From Gerris lacustris (lineage: Eukaryota; Arthropoda; Insecta; Hemiptera; Gerridae): 64,000 bases of DNA. A program made the translations under genes and the position numbers. Within the stretch, counting starts at the first letter, position 1, and every line of letters starts with the position of its first letter. Of the stretch, positions 1 through 12,210 are shown piece by piece. A model generated the notes under the pieces. It was not told where the DNA came from, did not search any database, and worked only from the letters and a program-made list of their open reading frames with translations. The stretch is taken from NCBI GenBank assembly GCA_951217055.1, contig OX578286.1:39413437-39477436 (forward strand), read 5' to 3'.

Positions 1-330
1 ACTAAAGGTCAGAGTTGGGGAAAACCTCCTCCTTACAGTTTAGAATAGACAGTAGTGACTCCCGCAATACCAGGGACATAAGAGGAACTAATTCCCGCAT
101 ATACCTGAAAAACATTCACTGAGCTAGACGGGTCTCGAACTTGTTACCTCCTGATCTATATACCATTGAGTGCCTTAAGCCACACAACTATGAGGCAACT
201 ACTAGGTCAGTAAAATATTAGTTGAATTTCTGCCATATTAGATCCACTTTTTTATATGAATGAAATGGAGCAGCACCATCGACGCAACGATGGTAAACCA
301 CCCTAATAGTTGGACAGGACGGGGTTTTCC
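1..330. other. no gene; possible decayed tRNA-like repeat
   Basis: Positions about 110-205 read on the minus strand vaguely like a tRNA-type promoter region (a GTTCGAGACCCGT-like B box), suggesting an old SINE. Nothing else is recognisable. Confidence 0.25.
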
Positions 331-364
331 GACCTTTCGCCTCCTATGCTGGAGGCATCTTCAG
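331..364 (-). ncRNA. minimal hammerhead ribozyme-like motif 1
   Basis: On the minus strand: CTGAAGA, a six-pair stem (GCCTCC/GGAGGC) with loop AGCATA, then GAAAGGTC. This fits the hammerhead core CUGANGA-stem II-GAAA with a UC at the expected cleavage position and no proper stem III. Small forms of this kind are known from Penelope-like retroelements and act as dimers. The base after GAAA is G rather than C, so activity may be reduced. Confidence 0.5.
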
Positions 365-407
365 AGGATGTTCACGTTGTACCTATCATAGATCAACATG
401 TACATCC

Positions 408-441
408 CTGAGGATTCCTCCAGCATAGGAGTAGAAACGTT
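408..441 (+). ncRNA. minimal hammerhead ribozyme-like motif 2
   Basis: Plus strand: CTGAGGA, stem TCCTCC/GGAG with loop AGCATA, then GAAACGTT. The core is intact (position 7 is G). TCC before and GGA after could form three pairs of stem I. It lies between motifs 1 and 3 in the opposite orientation. Confidence 0.5.
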
Positions 442-499
442 GGAAACCCCCAACGTGACGTGGTCTGGTCTCCGGAAGACCTAGGAATCCATTGTTAAA

Positions 500-533
500 G
501 ACCTTTCGCCTCCTATGCTGGAGGCATCTTCAG
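500..533 (-). ncRNA. minimal hammerhead ribozyme-like motif 3
   Basis: Same sequence as motif 1 on the minus strand, 169 bases further on: CTGAAGA, stem GCCTCC/GGAGGC, GAAAGGTC. The spacing indicates a duplicated Penelope-like terminal unit. Confidence 0.5.
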
Positions 534-720
534 AGATGACACGTTGATCTTTGAGAAAGTCCAAGTTGTCTCTCTCATAGATCAACATGAGCATTTCATC
601 ATAGATCAACTTAACGTTTGCTGTTGTTGTTGGGAAACCCAACGTGAAGCGGTCTACACCGGAAGACCTGGGAATCCAAAGTTAAACTGTACCATAGATC
701 AAAGTCGTTGTTTTTCAGAA

Positions 721-1298
721 GTGTGATGGCATTTTTTAAAAAAATAAATTCACTCTTTATGGATAAAATCCCTTCCATCGTTAGAACCTTGAATCTAACG
801 TGAAACGAAGCAATACGTAGCGTATATCTGCAATACACCAAATGAGTTCGATGGAAAAGTCCCTGAATCATTTACGTCTAGAAACTAAGTTAGGTCCTTT
901 CCCTACAAGATAGCAAATGCTTTTTATGAAGAATGTCCCTTTATCACTTATGTTTGGCAAAACATATATTTATTTAATTCCTATTATTTTTTTATTTTAT
1001 TTTGCATGACAGTTAGCGTTAGTAGTTTTTTTTTTTTTTTTAACAAAATTATATTTTTTCCTATTTTAAGAATCTCGATTTGTACTTTTTTAACATTTTT
1101 GTTCCTATCCACTTTTTGTAAATAATAAAAACTTTCTCTTTGTAAATATTAAAACTATACTAGATATTTGTTGTTGTTTTTTATCCCTGTCTTTTATAAT
1201 TAAGTTTTTTTTGTGTTGAATTAAGATTGTATGGTACTTTTTAATAGTTAATAAGTCTCAAATTGTAGAAAAATTACTTTCAATCATGTGGTAAAAAA
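721..1298. other. no gene; AT-rich
   Basis: AT-rich with homopolymer T runs; nothing recognisable. Confidence 0.4.
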
Positions 1299-1645
1299 GG
1301 TACTTTTTTACTTTGTTACCCACCCTAAGGAGGATAACAAAGTAAATTAGGTCGCATGTGGCAAAATTTTACTTGGTTACCCACCGTTTGTTTATATTAT
1401 TGTTTTGACATTTTTTTTTTAAATTAATTGACAATCTTAACTGGGTGATGTTCAAATATTCCTTTGGGACAAAGGAATATCACACTTCTGTACAAAAAAT
1501 TGACAATATCCGTTAATCTAACTATCTAGTAAGGCAAAGTACCCTTCAATCCAATAAGTTTTGAACAAAAATAAGTTCACTTGGATTTAATAATAAATAA
1601 AAATAAATTAATACATTTAGGTGGGTAACAAAGTAAAAGAGTGCC
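1299..1645. mobile_element. short TIR element (MITE)
   Basis: Left end 1299-1324 is the near-perfect inverse of the right end 1620-1645 (shared core TTTACTTTGTTACCCACC). A second partial inverse copy of the end lies at 1328-1385. No coding capacity. No target-site duplication could be fixed. Confidence 0.55.
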
Positions 1646-3435
1646 GTAAAGTATATATATTAAATAAAATCCATCTGAGTTAACTGGAACTTTACAAAAT
1701 AATTAGGTTTAGGATCTTCGACAGTTTCAAATAAAACAAAAAGGATTTTGTGGAACGGATCTACTTGTAGCTTAACAAATATAATTAGGATAAGGATAAT
1801 CGATGCAACTGAGACTTGGCTAGGGTGGTCATTGGTCAAGCACTTAATAGTATAGATTGAGATTTAATGGTATTTATTAATAATGAAGGTAAACAGAAAT
1901 GCACTGAGAGTACTATGTATATTAGTTTGTATATCATAGTAGAATATATACTGTAGTCGAAACTGACTTACATTTTTATGTATTTCTTGTATGGTAATTT
2001 ATTTTATAGATAAATTAATTTTATATGACGCCTGAAACCATAGTCCAAACATTTGATTCTTCGAATAAGTTGTAAATAAATACCATGATGTAATAGAAAT
2101 AGAGTAGGTGGTATGCACAATGCACACGGTGTTATGAGGTTAATGCACATTGATTGAGTGGTTTTGGGATTAGGTGATGATGGATTAGGTGATAGGTGAT
2201 GAGGGATTAGGTGATAATGAGGATTTAAGAGATGATTAGATTTTAGGAGTTCGTGTTTTTTGTGAAATTAAGAAAATCATTTTACATTATGGATATGGGT
2301 TCGTATTGACTCATTTGACATGTAATTTAATTTAAAAATGGCTTTCCAAAGTATGATAAATTCTCTGGTATCAATATACAAATTTATTTATATAATTGTA
2401 AGATGGGAACTTTAGGAATACTTCGATAGCTTCAAGTAAAACAACAAGGATTTCGTGGAGCGGATTTACTTGTAGCAGATAAAACTCAAAAAGTAAATGT
2501 TGTGATCAGTTTGTTGAATAAAACAAATCAACATATCGACTATGTACCTGCAATTCCTCGTAACCCTCAAAATCGAGATTTTTTTTTATTGAATTTTTTG
2601 ATATATATTATTAATATCTACATATGTGCAAAAGCTATTAAGCCTTAAGCAATTATTTTTTTATAGAAATAATTGTAATACTTTGCATTCATCATTTAAC
2701 TAAAGTGTACAAAAAACCTCGTATACGACAAGGTTTCAAAACCTCGTAACCACCCATGCATTGTAAGTCTTTAACTAGTTGTGGGATACGTTTAAGTGTT
2801 TCAGTAAAATGAATTAAAATCAAAATGAAAATATAAAAATCAACTTTTTTTAAAACAGGGTTTTTTTCTTCTCCTGAAAAATTTAGTTTTTAGGGGTTAC
2901 GAGGTTTTGCAGTTACACAGTCGATATGCTATTCCGTTGTTGTTAGGATCCGTTAGCAAAATCGAGGACCCTAATAACTTCTTGTGTCTGTGTGTTCGTC
3001 GTTTACGAATAGTTTCTAGTATTTTTGTTTTTTCTTTAACGCACCTGCATTTCCAAAGTATTACTTGATATAATATTCAAAAGTTATAGCTAAAAATTAA
3101 CATAAAACACCTACGACGCCATCTTAGAAAGTCAGATAGTGCTGGTTAAAGAACGCCCGATTTATTAAATTGTCTAAAAACCCTTTGTATGTACTAAAAG
3201 CTTATACCAGGCAACTTTATTTTTACAGTGAACTTTTTTGAGTTTTATCTGCCTACAAACTCATCTTAAACATTTAGGGATGTATTAAAATCTTTATGTT
3301 AAACCAATAATCTATTGTGGAATTAAATTCGTTTTTTTGTTTTTAACTACCATTCTGTTACATAATTAATTGACTGATAGAAAAAAAAAGCAAGTAGTTG
3401 GTTGTTTTGACTGAGATTTTGTGGTACCACTTCAT
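1646..3435. other. no gene; AT-rich with a relic repeat
   Basis: Short GGATTAGGTGAT repeats at about 2170-2215. At about 2945-3000 a degraded copy of the GGGTCCGTAGGCA family found at 58.87 and 62.5 kb. No exon-like sequence seen. Confidence 0.4.
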
Positions 3436-3493
3436 AATTATGACTAGAGAGGTTAAAAACACGTGTTACTTTTTAACCTCTCTAGTCATAATT
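3436..3493. repeat. perfect 24-bp hairpin
   Basis: Arms 3436-3459 and 3470-3493 are exact reverse complements, with a 10-base loop, about 130 bases before the module 1 acceptor. Could be a tiny fold-back element or an RNA hairpin in the intron. Confidence 0.8.
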
Positions 3494-3623
3494 TGAAAAA
3501 AACAAACATATTTTTTGCATGTTTTAAGTATTAAATGTTAATAAAATTTTAAAGTTTTTTTGTTTTATGATGATCTAACAATTTATAAAATAATTATTAC
3601 ATTGTTTTAATGTTTATTTATAG

Positions 3624-3859
3624 TTTTTCCCGTTAGAAGAATCAACGGATGCTACTGTTGTGATCAATGCCATAAAACTTACAAGTATAAAAGTGGACTG
3701 TATCAACACAAGAAGTATGAGTGCGGCGTGAAGGCTGGTCAGTTCACCTGCCCTGAATGCTCATACCGATCAAAGAGAGCTGGTGACTTAAGACGTCATG
3801 TTGTCAATGTTCACAATCCAATAGCAAAATCTTATTTAAAAATGCTTACTTTTAATTAA
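3624..3859 (+). CDS. lola: lola-like alternative 3' exon, module 1 (C2HC + C2H2 fingers)
   Basis: Terminal coding exon, 77 full codons after a two-base split codon. It follows an acceptor ending in TTTATAG; a second AG 13 bases downstream would break the phase shared by the other modules, so the first AG was chosen. Finger 1 is C2HC (C12, C15, H28, C33; core KTYKYKSGLYQH). Finger 2 is C2H2 (C42, C45, H58, H63). The last histidine is followed by NP, the start of the linker that leads to a third finger in sister modules, but the reading frame ends 12 codons later with no cysteine pair, so the third finger is missing. The product would be the DNA-binding end of one nuclear Lola isoform. Family assignment rests on the C2HC/C2H2 pair and the array context; the isoform name is unknown. 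Confidence 0.85.
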
Positions 3860-5254
3860 TAGCGTAATCCTATTTCATGAAACTCATAACTAGGTTTTTT
3901 TTGTAATTGTTTAGACTTATATAATGGTTGTTAGGTAGAGGTAGAGATCCTGGGGCCAAAACTACAGAACCTGAAACCACAATTATAGGAAGGAGAAAAT
4001 GCTAAAACCTGCATAACAACTGTGCATTGTGAGTCTAGTTTCCAACCGAATATGACTTACATAATCCGCCCCCAAAAAAAACAGTTTAAAAAAACCCAAT
4101 CCAGTTAATAAAAACAACATGTTTTCATGATAGTTTTGAACAGGACTGCCATTCATTTAAACCAGTTCATTTTCAGCTGGAAGCTAAACCGCAATGCACT
4201 TGTTGTGCAGTTTTAGCGTTGTGCCCCAAGATCTATACCTCAACAGGTTATGCTCAAAACTGTGATAGTTTATATTATGTTTTGTTAGTTTTTATGTTCA
4301 CATATTTTTATGTATGTTCATCTTTTGATTACCTCGTTTTAATTGTCTTTAAATTTGTAAATTGTTATAAATGGGTATTTTGTTGTTGTAAATCAGCTCA
4401 TACATTTTTCAAGTGCTTGAAATGCCAGAAACATGATCATGTATGTAAAGGGGATTACATAAAGGAAATGAGGATAGATATACTTGGGTTTATGTAGGAA
4501 GGTGTTATATTATATGCATGTTAGCTGTAAATAAAGATTGGTGGGTATGAAAATCTTAAGAAGGTATGTTCATCTGCAATCTCCATGTGATAATTTTTAT
4601 TTATTTTATCAATCCTTTGGCAATTCTAAGTATACATTTACGTATAAATGATAAGAAGTATTTACCTGCAAATATTTATAGTAGGTTTAACTTAACGTGG
4701 AAAATAGAATGTAATTCTCCTCATCAGGAATACGAATCATTAAGTTGCAATTCTGTAAATAGTTTAACAATTTATATTCATGTACATTCCTAAGTTTTAA
4801 CAATTTACTTTGGGTTTTAAAATTTTTCTTTTGGGTCTAAAATGTTATTGTTTATAGTTGTCTGATTGTATTTAAAAATGGTTAAAATCTACAAAAATAA
4901 AAAGAAGAAATTATTTGCTCAACAATGACTAAGTTGTGACATTTGTTATTGGTTGTTGTAATTCTATATTAATTAAATATATTTGATTGTTACGTAAGTT
5001 TGCGTTTTTTTTTTATTTATAAGTTTCTTAGATATGTTTTTTTTTCGTTTACTTGTTTTTTATATCCTGGCTGGAGAACTGATAAGTTTAATTAATTTTA
5101 ATGCGATTATAACTATGCGATATCTATTTTATTGATATCTTTTGGAATTGAACCCAGTTATTTTGATTATTATAATTTAATAAAATGGGAAAACTTCGTT
5201 TTAAAAGTCCTAACCTCATTCTTTAAACCAAGAACTGATGGTACTCGGGAGAAA
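3860..5254. other. no further gene; probable 3' UTR of module 1 and intron
   Basis: AT-rich. Short open frames at 4219-4497 and 4566-4793 have no family resemblance or coding bias. Contains the candidate poly(A) signal at 4530. Confidence 0.4.
4530..4535 (+). promoter_or_regulatory. candidate poly(A) signal for module 1
   Basis: AATAAA followed at once by a GT-rich stretch (GATTGGTGGGTATG), about 670 bases after the module 1 stop. This is the arrangement expected of a 3' processing site. AATAAA is common by chance in such AT-rich DNA, so it is only a candidate. Confidence 0.3.
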
Positions 5255-5575
5255 CTGTAAACTTAACTTCGTTTAAAATCGGAACTCCCGAGTATTGCCG
5301 AAGTCGATACAATCTGGTACTAATATTTTTTAATGTAAACTTAACTTAACTTCGTTTAAAATCGAAACTCCCGAGTATTGCCGAAGTCAATACAATCTGG
5401 TACTAATATTGTTTTATGTAAGCTTAATTTCGTTTAAAATCGGAACTCCCGAGTATTGCCGAAGTCGATACAGTCTGGTACTAATATTGTTTTATGTAAG
5501 CTTAACTTCGTTTAAAATCGGAACTCCCGAGTATTTCCGAAGTCGGTACAATCTGATGCTAATATTTTTTAATGG
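5255..5575. repeat. minisatellite, 78-84 bp unit, four copies
   Basis: Repeated block with the core AACTCCCGAGTATTGCCGAA at 5284, 5366, 5444 and 5522, so the unit length shifts from about 84 to 78 bp. Confidence 0.85.
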
Positions 5576-6032
5576 CAGCTCTCCAGAACAATTAATCAAA
5601 ATCAAAAAATTCCTAGGGTTTTTTTTGTCCATTTTTATTAAAAACTGACTTTACTAGGCACAAAAACAACAACACTAACGTGCTCCTCTGATTAGAACTA
5701 GTTCTTGGTCGGGGTTTAGTTACAATAGTTTGTTGGCGTAATGTTTATCCCCAAAAGCATTAGATCTCCTTACGTAGTACCATCTACATTTTAATTTCAT
5801 GGGAATTAAATTATCCAATAATTTACACAATAGGGAATTACATTCGACCTTATTTATCTATGAAAATATTGTAATACTATGAGTCTATGAGTTTATCAAG
5901 CCATCCATATCAGTTTCATGGCCCAATGGTAAAATAGCTTATCATTCCTGCATTATAGTCCGCTTAAAGATGGTTGCAGGATTTGTTTAGTAAGAATAGA
6001 TTATCATTTGCTCACGACAATGATTGATTTTC

Positions 6033-6070
<38 letters not shown>

Positions 6071-7099
6071 CTTTGCGAAAAGTCATCTTCACTGTATGGC
6101 TATTTTAATAATAATTATATGTATTGATTGGGAAGGATGGCTGACCATTTGGATCTGCTAAGATAAGCGTAGCCTATAACTATACTATTTTGGTAAGAAT
6201 GAGTTAATAATATCAAAAGAAATTCATAATAATATATTCTTGTCTTCTTTAAGAGGCTTATATACACACACTTACACATATACTAACTTATCATATATTG
6301 GCTTATTGTATTTTGACCTTCACCTTGTCAAGTATCCATCTATATTTGTAGATGATTTATTATATATGTATGTAGAACAATTAAAGAGAAAAGGGACTAC
6401 ATTTGTAGAGTTGTACTACATTGTAATTGTTTCGAGTAGATAGAACAATCAAAATGTTCTAATTGCAGAATTTTCATATCATTCTTGATATAAACCAACG
6501 TTATAATTTTGGCTTTTGATTTCTCCTTTACTTAAATACAAACAACACACATATCCGAGTATTAGGAATAAAATAAGCCATCTCTCCTCCCCAAGTTAAC
6601 TTTACTTTATAAAATTGACTCTGAAGAGAACCGCTTTTGGTTCAGCTCTGTACAAACCACTTTTGGTTTAAAGTTAGCTTTGTATAAAGTGCTTTTGGTC
6701 TAAAGTTAGCTCTGTGCAATAAAGATACTCAATTTTTATAAGTTTTTGGTAGTATTCATACTACGAAACGTTTAAATTTTAATTTAAATCAAATTATAAT
6801 TACTATTTACTAAGGGAGTCAGACAGAGAAAAATAGATTTCAGCACCGGGACTCGAACCACGGACCTCCCCCGAGCTTCGAGTCCCGGCGCAGAAGTCTA
6901 TTTTTCTCTGTCGGTCTCCCTTTGTAAATAGTAATTATAATTTGATTTAAAATAAAGTTACTTTTGGCCTTAAGTTAGCTTTGTACAATAAAGTTAATTT
7001 TGGTGGAGGGATGATTTCCTTATACCTAATCAAAATAATCGTTTACCTGTATTGTGTTATACAAGGACTGATAATACTTCAGGCTAGTAATATAATAGA
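5576..7099. other. no gene; poly-T tract and inverted SINE-like pair
   Basis: A 27-bp T run at about 6037-6063. Positions about 6770-6950 form a palindrome whose arms (AAATCAAATTATAATTACTA and inverse) flank tRNA-like B-box sequence, suggesting two head-to-head SINE fragments. Short repeats of 'gcttttggtt' lie at 6630-6720. Confidence 0.4.
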
Positions 7100-7345
7100 A
7101 CGGAGAGGACAAACCACTTGTGAACCACACCTAGCAATTAGGCCACTTATTTGGGCCCTTGTGGACTAAACCGGTATGGAGTTCATCCACTTTACACACC
7201 AATATACCACAGAACCTAGTAATACGGTGTGATCAGATAGCGAGCCGTGTAACTCAAAGGGACTGCGCGTGGGATCGAACTCGTCAACTCAACCTTGAGG
7301 TCACCACCTTGATAGATGGCGATGGCCAAGCAGAAGTGACCAATA
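7100..7345 (-). mobile_element. tRNA-derived SINE, family 2 (copy 1)
   Basis: Minus strand holds a B-box-like GTTCGATCCCACGC and a body shared with 30420-30663 (minus) and 52425-52610 (plus), including 'acctagcaattagg'. It ends shortly before the module 2 acceptor. Confidence 0.6.
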
Positions 7346-7407
7346 GGCCAAAACACAATACTTTCTCTTAATTGTATTCTGATTTCTTTCTCTTTCGTGT
7401 TTTCCAG

Positions 7408-7706
7408 CTCCAGTCAATCCTTACGTCTGTGAAAACTGTGGCAGGAACTATAAGTACAAATGGGGTCTTGTTCAGCACATGAAATTCGAATGCGGCAAAG
7501 AAGCGACGTTGCAATGCAACTTGTGCGACTACGTTTGTAAACAGCCTTCGAGCATGCGATCCCATATTAAACGGCAACACGATCCAAATAGAGAAATCTA
7601 CCGTTGTCAACAGTGCCATTACTCGTGCAAAACAAGTAACACTTATAAAATACACATGTTGAAACATGAGATAGACATCAACAGTTTAATAGAGCCGGAC
7701 GATTAA
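7408..7706 (+). CDS. lola: lola-like alternative 3' exon, module 2 (C2HC + two C2H2 fingers)
   Basis: Terminal exon of 98 full codons after the acceptor TTTTCCAG and a two-base split codon. Finger 1 is C2HC (C7, C10, H23, C28) followed by GKEA, the usual Lola junction. Finger 2 is C2H2 (C36, C39, H52, H57). The linker DPNREIYR leads to finger 3 (C66, C69, H82, H86), which has a three-residue rather than four-residue gap between its histidines. A short acidic tail ends in EPDD. Expected to provide sequence-specific DNA binding for one isoform of the BTB protein in the nucleus. Its neighbours are modules 1 and 3 in the same orientation and splice phase. The long antisense frame over it has no splice or family support. 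Confidence 0.9.
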
Positions 7707-7799
7707 CACATGTAGGCGTAGGCCATTATCATAATAGGAATGAGTTATACGCTAACTCTACCAAAATTAGTTTAATTAGAACAAAGGCAATTTTCAAAG

Positions 7800-8310
7800 T
7801 GAGAAGAGAAAACGTATGGAAGAGAAAGAGTCAGTGTAGTAGTTAAGACAGAGGTTTAAATCTGACTTACTCAGTAAGAAGAGATGAAGTGTGAAAGAGA
7901 AAGAGTCAGTGTAGGAGTTGAGATAGAGGTTTAGATCTGACTTACTCAGTAAGAAGAGATGAAGTGTGAAAGAGAAAGAGTCAGTGTAGGAGTTGAGACA
8001 GAGGTTTAAATCTGACTTACTCAGTAAGAAGAGATGAAGTGTGAAAGAGAAAGAGTCAGTGTAGGAGTTGAGACAGAGGTTTAAATCTGACTTACTCAGT
8101 AAGAAGAGATGAAGTGTGAAAGAGAAAGAGTCAGTGTAGGAGTTGAGATAGAGGTTTAAATCTGACTTACTCAGTAAGAAGAGATGAAGTGTGAAAGAGA
8201 AAGAGTCAGTGTAGGAGTTAGGACAGAGGTTTAAATCTGACTTACTCAGTATGAAGAGATAGAGTGTGATAGAGTCAGTGTTGAAATTGAGACAGAGGTT
8301 TCAATCTGTG
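7800..8310. repeat. minisatellite, 75 bp unit, about 6.5 copies
   Basis: The core AAGAGTCAGTGTAGGAGTTG recurs every 75 bases (7829, 7904, 7979, 8054, 8129, 8204). It lies directly after the module 2 stop, in its likely 3' UTR or the next intron. Confidence 0.9.

Positions 8311-9448
<1,138 letters not shown>

Positions 9449-9536
<88 letters not shown>
9449..9536. repeat. (AT)n microsatellite
   Basis: About 44 AT repeats directly after the SINE-like unit. Confidence 0.98.
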
Positions 9537-9539
<3 letters not shown>

Positions 9540-9967
9540 TTGGAATTCAAAGTTTCGAAGGGATTTACCGAATTTGTCGACTGAAATGATGAGAATTTTT
9601 AGGTAGGATTAGTTCATCCTTGCTCAGTAGATTTTAAGTTTTGGGCTTAGCAATACAACGGTTGTCTATAAAATTATACTAAAAGTTAAAAATATTGCCA
9701 CAACTACCTATGTTTTGTAGAAATGGGAAGAGGTTGCAATACGTTTATCTTATGATGAGTTTCATTTGAATTTTATAATCACATAATAGTCCTGTTTTTT
9801 TGAAATTGTTAGATTTGGTGGCATTATCCGTGTTTGATAAAGTCTAATCATGCCGCTCTGTCGTTGGTTCTTCTTGCGCATATACTTGACCTAGCGTCTG
9901 TTACCATCTTTTATACCGTCTGGTTCATCTTGCATTGTGTAATAGTACAAAATATGTTTTGTTCCAG

Positions 9968-10704
9968 GTGAAGTCGGATGCTTCTCGTGCGGTAAGGTGT
10001 GCTCCTCGCGCGAGAAATATGTCGAGCATTTGAACTACGAATGTGAAAATAAGTCCATCTTCATCAAGAAATTAAAGAATTCGTCGAAGAGCGAAAAGAA
10101 AGGTGAAAAAAAGAAGAAAAAAAGCAACAAGAAGAACGCTCATAAGAGAGTGTCTCCTAAAACGTTTTCTTTTGGAACCCAAACCGATCCTCTGCCGAGA
10201 AAATTGGATCATATCGGTTACGAAAGGAATCTCATGACGAAGAAGAATCTCGAACGTATCGGTTTGATCAACAGTTCGACAAGAACATCCATTATCGACC
10301 AATCGGAATCGTCTGTTGTCAAGAACAGCTGTACGGAGACTACCTTTGATGACGCTTTATCCCTGCTAACCGATACTACGTTCCCAGGTGACCAGAAGAA
10401 AGTCCATTGTCGACTTTGTTGCTTCTCGACATCTTCAGATAAATGCTTGAGCGTTCATTCAGTCAACGCTCACGGCGTCGTTCAAGAGGCGGCCGTATCG
10501 CGCTATCGATGCAGAGAATGTCCATTCTTCACGAATTTCATTGTCATTTTGCAATCCCATTACGTCAACACTCATGGGATACTTTTTGAGAAGCTGACCA
10601 CTCAAGAATACTACAGATGTCATCTTTGTCCGTATAAGACGAGGGCATGGAAGACACTGAATCATCACCGCACCAACATGCACAGTATAAAACTAACTAC
10701 ATAA
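9968..10704 (+). CDS. lola: lola-like alternative 3' exon, module 3 (long; C2HC + three C2H2 fingers)
   Basis: The longest module, 244 full codons after acceptor TTGTTCCAG and a two-base split codon. It opens directly with a C2HC finger (C4, C7, H20, C25). A lysine-rich stretch follows (about residues 35-60, possibly a nuclear localisation signal), then about 85 residues of serine/threonine-rich, probably disordered sequence. Three C2H2 fingers come at C147/C150/H163/H168, C181/C184/H197/H202 and C217/C220/H233/H238, separated by about 12 residues. These C-terminal fingers lack the HNPN linker of the other modules and are more divergent. Base composition is more balanced than the surrounding DNA, as expected for selected coding sequence. 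It shares phase and orientation with the other modules, so it is probably another Lola isoform end; its exact orthologue is not recognised. Confidence 0.85.
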
Positions 10705-11640
10705 ATCAATTGTTGAGTATTTTGATTGGTTATTGATGCCTCTAAATTAACATTTTTGAGACGTTCGATTGATTATTGATTCATTATAAATCTCAATTTT
10801 TTGAAGATGTTTTTTGAATGCCAAGTTAAAACAAAGATATAACTACAGTATTACTTAAACGGAGAATTTTAAACAATTCTATTTACAAAGCACTTTAATA
10901 TTCTAATATTGATTATCTTTGCAATTCTTCAATCAATTTCTGTACAATTCTTGTGTCTATGTCTATTCACAAACATTCAAATTTACCTGATTTGAAATCT
11001 GCTCAGATTTTCCGTTCAAATTATCAACTATCTACTTCTCCTGAAGCAGTATGTCCACCAATGACTTTTTAATCTGGTGTTATAGTTATAACTTATAACT
11101 TCGGTGTAAACGGAGGTTTACAATAATTTAAACAATTTATAATCAAAAATATTAAAATTAGATTATAATTTTTTTAAATATCCATATAAAATAAGAGCTT
11201 TTTCCTTACTTAAAGCCAATTTTAACAAAAATGTAATTATTTTAAAAATGGCCATGGAAACAGTACTTTTACTATTTTAAATCAATATTATAGATATTCT
11301 CATTTCTTCCAATATAGCTTAATTGGATATTAATGTTTTATTCTATATACATATTATACATATACTATATTTAATTGTTGACCTTTTGATGTCTATATTA
11401 CCAAATATCAATCTTAGTACAAGCATGTTTGTTAATGTTCCTTCATTTTCCATGTATAACTAAAACGTTGAAATGTGTAGTTTATAGCTTACGAATTAAA
11501 TATTTGAAATATCAATTAATTATATATTATTAATTAAATGTATTAATAATTGTTTCCTTGTTGAATTTTAAATTACATTGTAAATGTTTGTGATAAAATA
11601 AAATAAATGTTATGTGTGTTTGTCATAATAATGATGATAT
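10705..11640. other. no gene; probable 3' UTR of module 3 and intron
   Basis: AT-rich with no open frame of note. AATAAA occurs in the cluster near 11600. Confidence 0.4.
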
Positions 11641-12210
11641 TATTTGTTATATCCATTGTTATCAACTATAAAATGATTGGGTATTGTTTGTGATCTCGAT
11701 TGTTATCAACTATAAAATGATTGGATATTATTTGTTATCTCGATTGTTATCAACTATAAAATGATTGGTTATTATTTGTTATCTCTATTGTTATCAACTA
11801 TAAAATGATTGGGTATTATTTGTGATCTCGATGGTTATCATCTATAAAATGATTGGATATTATTTGTTATCTCGATTGTTATCATCTATAAAATGATTGG
11901 ATATTATTTGTTATCTCGATTGTTATCAACTATAAAATGATTGGGTATTATTTGTTATCTCGATTGTTATCACCTATAAAATATTTGAATGTTGACGGTT
12001 TTATTGAATGTTGACTGTTTTATTGATTGTTATCAACTATTAGGAGGAGCAGTCATTGCTTTCATTGTTATCAACCATAAAATTCATGTCGATTGTTATC
12101 AACTATAAAAAATGATTGGGTATTGTTTGTTATCTCTATTGTTATTAACTATAAAATATTTGAATGTTGTCTGTTTTATTGATTGTTATCAAATATTAGG
12201 AGAAGCAGGT
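11641..12210. repeat. minisatellite, about 45 bp unit
   Basis: GTTATCAACTATAAAATGAT recurs about every 45 bases, roughly ten times, decaying toward the right end. Confidence 0.85.

Larger units (their letters stand above)
300..720. mobile_element. Penelope-like terminal repeat fragments
   Basis: Contains the three hammerhead-like motifs plus repeated 'atagatcaac' and 'ccggaagacct' blocks that recur in the Penelope-like segment at 45.3-46.15 kb. Short direct and inverted copies alternate. No coding part of a reverse transcriptase is left. Confidence 0.5.

Noticed and set aside
4219..4497. 92-residue hydrophobic open frame after module 1
   Set aside because: AT-driven composition, no domain; probably 3' UTR or intron.
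5925..6000. Glycine-tRNA-like sequence (GGCCCAATGGTAAAATAGC)
   Set aside because: Only the D-arm region resembles a tRNA; no acceptor pairing or B box.
10072..10302. Minus-strand frame over module 3
   Set aside because: Shadow of the plus-strand coding exon.
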